Below are positions 51,656 through 61,700 of a stretch of 64,000 nucleotides of DNA, piece after piece. Location: the NCBI RefSeq assembly GCF_002554795.1, contig NZ_PDEQ01000009.1, forward strand, positions 62,001 to 126,000, written 5' to 3'. Made by a program: the position numbers and the translations under genes. Under the pieces are notes generated by a model. That model saw nothing but the letters and a program-made list of their open reading frames with translations. It did not search any database and was not told where the DNA came from. How positions within the stretch are numbered: position 1 is the first letter of the stretch; every line of letters starts with the position of its first letter. Source of the stretch: Longibacter salinarum (GTDB lineage: Bacteria; Bacteroidota; Rhodothermia; Rhodothermales; Salinibacteraceae).

Positions 51656-53524
51656 TTAGAACCGGTACTCGTACCGGATCGTCGACTGTACCTCGTTAAA
51701 GGAGCCACCCTGAGGCTGACTGCTTCGCAGGGCTCGAAGCCGAAACGACACGTCGCCCATCACCGGGATGCGGTACCGTACCGTCGAGGTTGCGGTAAAC
51801 TGCCGCGACGTGTTGGTCGTCGTGGGCACCATCGAGGCCGGATCGATGCGCACGCGATTGCTCGACCATCCTCCGCTCGCATTCACGCGCAGGGCCCGGT
51901 CGAGAAGGCTGCGACTCACGTTCGCATTAACCGAGACGGTCACCAGATCCGTGGCGGCACGCTGGCTCATCAGTGCATTCCCGGACAGGCCCACGCTCGT
52001 CCCGCTCGGAAAGGCGACGGTATGACTGAGCGTGCCGGAGTAGTTGGTGAAGCTCGCGCCACTCGCATTCGGATCGGACTGCCGGTCGCGGAGCGTTTGC
52101 AGGCTTGCCGTTAGGGCCGAGCTGTGCGTTAGCGACCCGCGCCGAAACGTCAGGGACGGCGCGACCGAAACCGTCTGCGATACCTGCCGGAAGGTCGCGA
52201 CGTCCTGAACACCGGGCATCGCCGTGTTGGCGTTCACGAGTCGGCTGTAGGAGGTGGAGACGAAGAACGTACGGGAGAGGCGAACCTGCGCGTTCATGCG
52301 GGCCTGGCGTCTCCGTAGCGTTGACTGCAGATCGCCGTTCAGGTTATTCCGGCGCTGACCGAGTTGGGCGTCGAGACGAAGTTTTCCGTCGAAGAAATCG
52401 ACGCGTGGGCGAATCTGGATCACTTCCTGATCGCTGCGCAGGTACGCCAGCCCGAGCGAGCGAAAGCCCGGCTGGATCCGCTCGTAACTCATCTGCAGCT
52501 GTCCCCGCTTCAGGACGTCGACCCGAGCGCTCAACCGGCCGGCGTAATCCATCTGGCTCCCCGCTCGCGCATTCATGATACCCAGGTCATACAGCAAACC
52601 GGGTGAGGTATCCGAGCGCGGGGCCTGCGTATCGTTGACGAGCCCCGATGCCGTCAGCTGCCCTTCCAGCCGAATCCGTCCATCAAGCACCCGGAGGCCC
52701 GCGACCGTGGTCACGTTCGTGTTTGAGACGGGAGAGAGCGCGCCCGGGTCGCGCAGCGACGACGCGTCGTCAAACCCGTACAGCCCGATGAGATCGACGT
52801 AGGACCCACCAAGGTCTCCGTACCCGAGTCTTGCGGCGTGCAGCCAGCGCTGGAAGGCGCCTGCATTCGCGCCAATCCGAGGCGAGGGACCGGCCGTCGT
52901 CGTGGCCGAGGACGTGGACCCGAGGCTCGCCGGCTCGACCGCTCGCTGCGACACCCCACCCGTGTACGTGATCCGCCACTTGCCGGGCGTTAGCTCTAAA
53001 AATCCCCCTTTCAACGAGGTCCCGTTCAGGCTGTACTGCGACAGACGAGGCGACACCGTTCCCGCGTCCGCTTCGATCCATTTGTACTTGACGCGCAGAT
53101 CGATCTGGTTGATCGACTGCCGCCTCGCATTCTGATTAAACTGGTACTGCTCGGTCGAAAGCACCATGTTCAGGTCGTAGCTGAGCCCATACCCCGATGC
53201 CTGCGCCCGCGCAAATAAGCGTCCGGAAGCCGTCGGGCGACGTGATACCCCGCTCGTTCCGTACAGCTCTCCCAGCATCCCGACGGATCCTCCGATACTG
53301 AAATCGTTGCTGATCCCGACTCGGCTGAAGGCCTCGTCGACGTACTGTCCACGAGCGGCACGCGGACGAAACAGCCCAAACACGGTGACGACCACGAGGA
53401 GAACCCACAGTAGCACGTCCCGCGCGACCGGCCGCTGGCCGTGCACTGTGGTTCGTGGTCTATGTCGAGCTTCGTCCGTCATCGGATGGACTGCCTGGTT
53501 GAGTTGAAACGGTTCTGGGGACAT
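51656..53524 (-). CDS. outer-membrane beta-barrel-like protein (operon gene 3)
   Basis: A 622-residue exported protein. The signal segment is near residues 38-60 (LLWVLLVVVTVFGLF ... AARGQ); ATG 53482 would shorten the start. The mature part is a long series of alternating hydrophobic/polar strands with regular turns, and the C-terminus ends in IRYEYRF with a terminal Phe, the outer-membrane insertion signal. No plug or TonB box is seen. In the operon it follows an Fn3 protein and precedes two other exported proteins, suggesting a surface complex with a membrane anchor. Confidence 0.75.
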   Translation of the reverse strand: MSPEPFQLNQAVHPMTDEARHRPRTTVHGQRPVARDVLLWVLLVVVTVFGLFRPRAARGQYVDEAFSRVGISNDFSIGGSVGMLGELYGTSGVSRRPTASGRLFARAQASGYGLSYDLNMVLSTEQYQFNQNARRQSINQIDLRVKYKWIEADAGTVSPRLSQYSLNGTSLKGGFLELTPGKWRITYTGGVSQRAVEPASLGSTSSATTTAGPSPRIGANAGAFQRWLHAARLGYGDLGGSYVDLIGLYGFDDASSLRDPGALSPVSNTNVTTVAGLRVLDGRIRLEGQLTASGLVNDTQAPRSDTSPGLLYDLGIMNARAGSQMDYAGRLSARVDVLKRGQLQMSYERIQPGFRSLGLAYLRSDQEVIQIRPRVDFFDGKLRLDAQLGQRRNNLNGDLQSTLRRRQARMNAQVRLSRTFFVSTSYSRLVNANTAMPGVQDVATFRQVSQTVSVAPSLTFRRGSLTHSSALTASLQTLRDRQSDPNASGASFTNYSGTLSHTVAFPSGTSVGLSGNALMSQRAATDLVTVSVNANVSRSLLDRALRVNASGGWSSNRVRIDPASMVPTTTNTSRQFTATSTVRYRIPVMGDVSFRLRALRSSQPQGGSFNEVQSTIRYEYRF

Positions 53525-53551
53525 CCTTCGAGATGGCGACGTCGCCGGCTC

Positions 53552-55687
53552 CTACGGTGTCGCAATGGCTTCCGTCGGCTCGCTGGTCAAACCATGATTG
53601 CCGGCTTCGTCGTAGGCGGTCACCTGGTAGAAGACGCCCGCCGCGCCCTCAGCATCAAGGAAACGCGTCGTGCCGGCAGGAAGGAGAGAATCGCTCGCCG
53701 GCTGCGGAACGCCCGTCGAGATTTGCATCCGCCATACGCGATAGCCGGCGAGGTCGGCGTCGGGTACGGGCTCCCATGTCACGTCCACACCGGTGCTGCC
53801 GGCCGTTACCGCGCGCACACCCCGCACCTGACGCGGCGCATCCGCATCCCCGACGGAAATCGTCGCGGCAGGGGCACGCTCCCCCGCATTCCCCGCCCGA
53901 TCCACGGCCTCGACGGTGTAGGCGTACTGGACGCCTTTATCAAAATCACGGTCGACAAATCGAAGTCCGCTGGCCGGCAAGCGGGCGATCTCCTCCATTT
54001 CCCCACCGGCGTCCGAGCGATAGAGAACGTAGTTGCCGATGTCGAGCGCGGGCGAGGAGGGCCACGTCAGAACAATCCGGTGCCCTTCGACGGCCTGCGC
54101 GTTAATGCGTGGCGGCGCGGCGGGCGGCTCATCATCCGGCACCTCCACGAGGACGCTTCGTCGCTCGCTGCTATTGCGCGTTCCATCCACCGCGGCAACG
54201 CTGTATCGATAGGTCGCCCCTTCCTGGAACTGCCCGTCGGGCCCCTCGTCGTCGTAGCTCGTCGCCGTCACATTTCCGCGGTTGACCTCCACGCCAAGCT
54301 GAAGCAGACCTCGACGCACGCGGCGTCGCAGGATCGAATACGTTTCCAGGTCTGGGGCCTGTGGATCGTCCGTCCATGAGAGGCGGACGATGTCGGCGTC
54401 CGGGTCGTAGGTAGCGACCAGGTCAGAGATTGGCTCCGGAGGCTCGTGGTCTTCGATCTGTCCCGTTGCAGCGGCACTCGGCGGGCCTTCGTTGCCGTCT
54501 TCATCGATGCTCACGACGTGATAGAACCAGGTCTGCGCTCCGAAAGCGGTGAGCGTCGTGTCGCGAAACGTGTCGGCGTATGAGGGAAGTGGCTTTTCGT
54601 GCAGCGGACGCCACACGGCAAGCGAGTCGACTCGCTCCGAACGGTACAGGCGGTATCCCACGATGTCCGGTTCGTCGAGCGGCTCCCACGTAATGCGAAT
54701 CTCTCGGTCGTCGGCCTCCGCCTGAACTCCCTGCACCTGATTCGGCGGAATGTTGTCCACTGGCGTAAAGCGCATGTTCGTTCTCGTCCGCTGGTTGGCA
54801 ATATCGACCGCCTCGACAGCGAGCGTGATCGTGGTGTCGAACGGCACCTCGAAGTTGTAGGCGTATTCAGAGATGTCGCCCCGGCGGAAGACCGGGTACT
54901 TGTTGAGCCGCTCGGCCGCCGATCCATCTCCATTCGGGTAGGCGTACACCTCGAAGAAGCCGACGCCGTCGTAATTCGTCGGATCGGGCTTCGGATAGTC
55001 CCAAGACAGCGTTGCGACGTGAGCCTCGTTCGATGCCTCCAGATTCATCGCCGGGGCCGGATCGGCCGGTGCGAGCGCAACAGAGCCCTGAAGGGTCGCA
55101 CCCGTCGGCGTCCCCAGCGCGTCCACGAACTCGAAGCGGTACACCGCCTCATCGGCTGCCATCGGGGGTTCGGTGTCGACGTACAGTCGGGCGAGCGATC
55201 GAGCCATTCCGGGATAAAGGAAGGTCGCAATGCCGCTGCGAACGCGGTTGCTGCGAATATCGAAGAGCACATCGTGCGCGTCGAACTCGTCCGCTGACGG
55301 GGACACCCGGTCCGACGCCGGTGTCCCGGATGTCCGCCCCTCGTTCAGTGAGCTGGCGAGGCGCGTAAAGGACACGGCATCCATGTTCTGCGTCAACTCG
55401 GCGCCGCTTGTCGCCCCAAAGATCGGTTCCTCGTTCAGCTTGACGAAGCCGTCGCCGACGTCACGATAGATGTTGAACCCGTACCCAAGCGGCAACATCT
55501 CCGTGTGGTACACCCAGACGGACCCGTCCGTACGCGCCTGTCCCTGGACAATGGCCTCCGCCGCCTGCGTTGGCTGCTGCGCCCGGGCGGGCGATGCCAT
55601 ACTGCAAACGATGAAAGTGAAAACCCACGTCGTGACCGCGACACGAAGCCACGTGCGATTCTGTTGGAACGGGTGATGCATAGACAT
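53552..55687 (-). CDS. secreted multi-Fn3 protein (operon gene 2)
   Basis: A 711-residue exported protein. ATG 55687 (or 55681) begins just before the signal peptide (VTTWVFTFIVCSMASPARAQ). The mature part has an N-terminal unknown domain (~45-215) and about five fibronectin type III-like domains, each with a W-x-P or LSWxxP core and YxLYRS-type strand (LSWDYPKPDP; ITWEPLDEPDIVGYRLYRSE; LTWPSSPALDIGNYVLYRSD; VTWEPVPDADLAGYRVWRMQ). There is no sorting domain at the C-terminus. It lies a few tens of bases after the giant-protein gene and 27 bases before the barrel gene. Confidence 0.82.
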   Translation of the reverse strand: MSMHHPFQQNRTWLRVAVTTWVFTFIVCSMASPARAQQPTQAAEAIVQGQARTDGSVWVYHTEMLPLGYGFNIYRDVGDGFVKLNEEPIFGATSGAELTQNMDAVSFTRLASSLNEGRTSGTPASDRVSPSADEFDAHDVLFDIRSNRVRSGIATFLYPGMARSLARLYVDTEPPMAADEAVYRFEFVDALGTPTGATLQGSVALAPADPAPAMNLEASNEAHVATLSWDYPKPDPTNYDGVGFFEVYAYPNGDGSAAERLNKYPVFRRGDISEYAYNFEVPFDTTITLAVEAVDIANQRTRTNMRFTPVDNIPPNQVQGVQAEADDREIRITWEPLDEPDIVGYRLYRSERVDSLAVWRPLHEKPLPSYADTFRDTTLTAFGAQTWFYHVVSIDEDGNEGPPSAAATGQIEDHEPPEPISDLVATYDPDADIVRLSWTDDPQAPDLETYSILRRRVRRGLLQLGVEVNRGNVTATSYDDEGPDGQFQEGATYRYSVAAVDGTRNSSERRSVLVEVPDDEPPAAPPRINAQAVEGHRIVLTWPSSPALDIGNYVLYRSDAGGEMEEIARLPASGLRFVDRDFDKGVQYAYTVEAVDRAGNAGERAPAATISVGDADAPRQVRGVRAVTAGSTGVDVTWEPVPDADLAGYRVWRMQISTGVPQPASDSLLPAGTTRFLDAEGAAGVFYQVTAYDEAGNHGLTSEPTEAIATP

Positions 55688-55742
55688 CGAGAGAATGAGG
55701 CGTTGGCGCAAGTACATCGAGAACATCTATCGGGCGGTGACC

Positions 55743-58700
55743 TCAGCGCATGCTCAGCTGTGATCCCCGGGGCAGCGACTCCCAGCGGAGGCATTGATCC
55801 TTCTCTGCGTCGATCGCTGCGGTGATCGCCTCGTCCGATGCTCCCGCCATCGAGACACGGACCTGCTCGCGCAGCCGTTGCATGCAGGCCGGGTCCAGCG
55901 ATGACCGAACCAGTCGCTCGGTCCGCAGTCCCTGCCCGTTGATCACCTGCACCTCGATCGACCACGGCGGCGCACCGAGGCTGCCGCGCGGAATGATCAT
56001 CGGGATGGCGTCGAGCGAAGCCAGGAAACCGTTCGCGTCGTTTCCGGCGCCCTGCGGGATCGGAAGGGACGTCCAATCCGAGGCATTCATTCCATCCACC
56101 ACGCGATATCGGACGGTGTCGATGCCGGACTCCCGGTCGTAGACATTGGCTATCTCAGCGCGAACGGACACCGAGTCGACGCCCTCAACAGAAACGAGCG
56201 GCCTTTCTGGCACGCTCTCGTCGCGGGCGGGGGGCACGGAGCCGGCGCTGACGTACTGCGACACCTGACCGCGCCCGTTGATGGCCCGGACCGTGACGTA
56301 CACGCGTCCGCTGTAGTCGAGCGTGTCGATCGCCGGGCTCAGGTCGTAGCCTGCTGCACGGGACCCGGTGGACGGGAGGTCGGGATCGGTAAGGTCGGGC
56401 GCATCCCCGGATGGCCAGTCACGGAGATCGGTTTTGCCGGCCCCGCTCCCCAACGCCACCTGATAGCCCACGACACCCGTTTCCGGGTCGGCCGACGGAC
56501 GGGTGAGCCATAGCGTGGGTGCCATGGATGACGTCACGGCTGCCGGAGTCTGCGGGCGGGTTGGGTCGGACGCCTCGAAGGGTCCGTACGTCTCCGACAC
56601 GCGGCGACCCAGACGATCTTCGACGACGAAGTGGATGTAGTACGGCTCCCAGGTGCCGACATTGGAATGCACGCGGTAGTAATCCGCGCGACCCGTGCCG
56701 TCCCGGAGATTCACTTTCACATCCCGCTTCGACCCTGTGTAGGCCCAAGGGTTGAAGGAGGACTCGTAGTCCCAGTTGATACCGGCCTTGCTCGTCGGCT
56801 TCGGAACCGAAATTTGGTTGGTGATAAGCGACGCGTCGGAGAGAACGATGTCCACATCCTTTTCCGTGGCGTACACAATCTGATATCCGTCCCCAATGCC
56901 TACACTGTTCTCTTTTTCCTGCGCGACGAGACGTCGGTAAGCGGTGAGCGGTCGGGCCGATTGTTTCTGCTCCGCTGTGCGCGCTTCGGGGCGAGCAGCC
57001 ACGGCCTGGTTGCGGATCGCGATTGCCCCCGCACGCTGATCGGACACCGGACGTGGCAGATGCTTGAACTCGGTGCTCAGCGTCGGCGGCCCTTCGTCCA
57101 CGCGGAACGTGCCGGGGAGCGTATATTCCTTCGAGAGATTGTTGAAGGCGTCGCGCGCCCGGACGGTGACCCGGAAGACAGAGCCGGGACCCATGCCGTC
57201 AAGCAGCAGCGGCTTCTCCTCTGTGAACGTGACCGTGTGCACGATGGACGACCGACCCGTCCGCTCGTACGATGCGATGGCCCCGCTGATTGGCTGCCAG
57301 TCCGACGACACATTGCCGGAAGACGCTTCGTCTTCCTCGATCCGGTACTCAAAGACGAGGGAATCGGCCTTATTGCCTATGGTCGTGTGCGCCTGGAACG
57401 TAGCGGGCACGCGGACGGCGCCGCTGGAGTCGACCGTGACCCAGTTGATCTGGCTCGGCGCGGTGCCTTCGACAAAGTCGGCGTGTAGCTCCGTGCTTTC
57501 GGAGAGGTTGAGGTCGTCCGACACGTGAAGCTCTCCGGAGAGACTCTCCTCCCTCCGCCGCTTGCGCTCCTGCTGACGCATGCGGAACTCCATCGTCGGT
57601 GGTCCCATCCCGATCGTGGGCGTGTACCCGGCTTCCTTGATCGATAGGTACCCATCGTTGTACTCGCTATCTGGAACCGCGTACGCCGCCGTCAGCACCC
57701 CGTTGAATTCCTTCGTGGCCACCGTGCCCAGCGGACTCTCGACGCGAATCTCGAAACGGCTCTCAACCAGGTCGCGGTCGAGCGTCACGTGAATGGGGCC
57801 GCCATCGGTGAGGTGTCGTGCCGGAATCCGCGTCCACGAGTCGGTCTTGGACGGGCGAACGCTCACGGCAAACGGACTTGAGCCCGCTTTCGCAGAACTG
57901 CTTCTAGAGGTCGGGCTCAGCCGGAACGGAACCACGGCACCTGCAGGCGTGACCCATGTTGCTGCATCGGCACCCCGCATCTTGGCCTTCGCATGAAAGG
58001 TGAAATAGCGCGACCCAACGAGGTCGTCGGTCTCAGACTCTCCTCGAGTCCGCCGAAACCTTGCGTTGTAACCGTTGATATCTTGCTCCTCAAGCGGAAC
58101 GACGAAGGCGCGAGGATTGAACCGGAACTGTGCTCCGCCGCGGCTTCGCACACCCAGCGTGACGTCCATGACGGCGCCCGTCTCATTCGAATTCCGACGC
58201 ATGACCGGGATCTCGAAGGACGTGCGTTGACCGACCGAGCCCACGAGCGTCGTCGCTTCGGTACCCGACCCGGATGCCGCCTGCTGCGTCGTCTCGATCT
58301 TAAGCCATGAATCGAACAGTGTGTTGAATTCGACCGACGCCTCCGTCGCCCAGGTTAATTCGACGCGCGTCACCGGACGCTGCTTGATCGACTGAACCCC
58401 GCTGTAGTCCATCCCCAACCAGTTGGTGCCACCGGTTCTCGTGCCGGAATAGTTGAATGCTTTGTACGATTCCGCAAACGCCTCGTAGTTGAAGGCACTG
58501 AGGGGCGTCGTGGTCACGTCCAGTTCCTTAATTTCAGGAGCCCGGAGCGTCTCCAGAAGGTTTTTCCGCGTCTCAAACGCACGCTCTGCCGTGAACGCAC
58601 CTTTCGTTCCAACGATCGGCAAATCCACGCTGTCGGGCTGCGCCTCTGCCCACTCGCCGTACGCCTCAAACATGCCCGCAAGCCGCTCCGTGATCCGGCT

Positions 58701-61700
58701 CTTCCGGGTGTACACCTGGTCGACCTTGCGTGAGTAGTCCGACCACAGCGGATTGATTTCCTCGCGGATCGTCTGGGTGTACGGCTGCGTCACGCGCTCA
58801 TCAAAAACCGTGTCCGTCAGGTCCGTCCGGATCGCTTCAAGGGCCGCCGACGGCATGTCGACCCAGAGCCCCCGGGCGTTTTTCTCTGCAAGCGTGCGAA
58901 TCTGTTGCTGGAAGATATACTGGCTCAGGTACGGTGTGCCCATCACCTCTTTCCATTGGCTCGTCGTTAGATTGCTGGACGCCGTGGGGCAATTCAGATT
59001 GAGCGTTTTCTGCAGACTGTTCCACTCCGACGTCGCGAACGCGGTATACCGCTCTTTTCCACTGAGCGAGCAGTCGTCTTGACCGACCGTGACGGAGCCG
59101 CCGTCGTACGTCCCATCATTCAGATCGTTGATAAAGGCGGCACGGTTAGCAGACAGCAGCGCGACCTTTCGACTGAAATCGAACATTTGCTCACCGTCGT
59201 AGGTCGATCGCCAGTTCGGGGCATGCGCGAGTGTGGACGCCTCCTCGTCGAGCCACTGCAGCCCGGCCTCCGCCCAGGCCCACGTCCCGAGGATCGCCGT
59301 CCGGCGAGCAATCATCAGATCGCCATTTCGCTCGACCGCCGTCGCAAAGTCATCGCCAAAGGCGTCGAGGCTGTTGTCCGTGCCGTAGAGCAGTGCATCC
59401 AGGTCCCGCAGAATCCCGATGATGTCCACCGAGATCCGGACAAAGCGCATCGAGTTGAGCGCCGCAGCCTCCTGGAACGATAGGAACTGCTCCTGTTGCT
59501 TCTGAACGGCCGTTGAGTCGATGCTGAATCCTTCTTGGGCACACCGTTCGACGATGTTCGCCGCGGTGCTTCCCGATCCGGATGCCGAGCACGACACCGG
59601 ATTCGTGGATTGCTCCAGCGAGTCTGCCAGAAACTCAGCCTCATACAACTCGAAGTTGATATCGTCATATAGATCTTCGAGAGCAGATGCTCGCGTCTCG
59701 ATCCGGTCGATCGCTGTCTGAAGGGCATTCGCACGCCCCGTCTCCCCGTCGCCGGTAATCGGGGTTCCTTCAATGATCTCGTTCGCAACGGTTTGACGCT
59801 TCTGCTCTGCCGTGCTCCAATGCACGTCAAACTGCCGTTCGTTGGCCCGCATGTCGGCTGCTGCATCGCGACGCACACCCATCTCCTGCTCGACGAGGAT
59901 TCTTCCTGCCTCCTGCGCTTCGTCTGGATCAATAGTAAAGCTACTCAGACTCCGGCTCGCCTTGCGAACGGCCTCCATCGTGGCCTGCGTCTCCTCAGCG
60001 GCCTCTCGCAGATCGCTCTGTGATTCCGCGACCAGGTCCCTGAACCGATCGTTGCGCCCCGTTCCCCCATCGAACGCGAGTCCCGAGCCGGTCGCCTTGG
60101 CGGAGAACCAGAACGGGCCGTGCACATCGATAAAGTTGAACACGGCGAACGTCCCGCTGCCGCTCCCAAAGAGCATGTATCCATTGTCGTTCACGAGCCC
60201 CAGTTCCACGGCCAGGCGCGCATGACCCAGCACGACGATGCGCACCTCGGCTTCCGCCTCCGCAAACGCGCCGATTTCCTGCCGCACGGCGTTGTACCAG
60301 AATTCGATGCCGGCGTGGGCATACAGATTGACGATCGCGATGTCTTTGTCGATCGTGTAGTCAAGCCCGAACAGGAACCCGGCGTCATTGATGATGAGAC
60401 CGGCTTCCGCTTTGATGAACGCCGGGGACGACGGACTCGGGTTGTCGGGGAAGAGCTTGTACCCGAGATACCCAGCGATCCCCCATCGGAAATCGTAGTT
60501 GATCGCGTCGGGACGATTCTCCTCCGCCCCTTTCCACAACGTCCCGCTTTCGTCGTCGAGAGCCACCTCCTGGAAGAACACGTCGATCTTCCCCTGCCCC
60601 GTTGCGATGATGCCCACGCCCGGCGCGCGCTCGGCGTAGTACAACGCCACGCCGCCCTGCAACCCGCGGATGTGGTCCTGCCAGAGCACCGTCAGGTAGC
60701 CGCCGAACTTGACGCGCCCGACGCCCGCCCCCGGCGCCTTCTCCATGTTGGTGAAGTCTCGCCCGACGGCATCCCCGATCTCCTCGGCGCTACCCGCCTC
60801 GTTGTCGATCAGATTGGCGTCGGGACTCGTGATCACGCCGGCAAGGTCCAGCGTGAAGAACTGGTCGGTCACGGTTACCAGCGTGAACGCCTCCGCCGCG
60901 TACGTCCCGCCGCTCCCACCAATGCCAGCCTGCGCGTACAGCATCACAGCGAGCTTTAGATTGTCGCTCCTCGGCAGGCCGTTCGGATTTTGACTTTTGA
61001 ACTGCCCCCCCGTCATCTGCCGCAGGTTGGTGTACACCTGGCTGACATCGTCCTCGTCGGGGTTCCAGAAAAATCCGCCCCCGGCTCCTTTCAGGTCCAC
61101 GACCCCCGGCACGATTGGCACCGTGAGCCCCGAGTATCCGAGAAAGAAGCCCATCGACAACTCATCATCGATGTTCGAAAACTTCCCGATGGCGGTGAAG
61201 GCGTACGTTTTCTTGAACCCACTGGCCGATGTTGGGTCTTTCCCCACGCCGAGTTGCCCGAGCCCGGAGAGCTCAATGCCGACGTTGCTGTCCTGCGTTT
61301 GAACCTCGATGCTTCCGCGAATGGACGCTTCGACCTGCCCGCTCCCTCCCATCGCTAGCTCGGCACGATCGAGCTTGAAGTACGTGTCTCCGTTCGTCTG
61401 TTCGTAAAACACGATCTGCCGGACGCTTCCGGAAAACAGGGAGCCCTTGAACAGGGTGGAGTCCCGCGTCGTCGGCGCCCCCGGATTATTCGCCTGGTCG
61501 TATCTCGAGCTCGTCGGGACAAATGTGTTTGGGTCTTTATTCGAGAACACAGCCAGACGGAGTGCCCGTCCACCCGTCGAGCCGGGATTGTTGCCAACGT
61601 CCGTGCAGGCCGAAAACTGGAAGTAGTTCTCGACATTCGTGATGGTCGTATCCTTAAGACTAATCACGCCGCTCTCGTCGCGCTTCTCGAGGGGCCGCTT

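Noticed and set aside
53441-54379. 312-aa plus-strand open frame
   Set aside because: Antisense to the Fn3 protein gene; Arg/His-rich composition and no motif.
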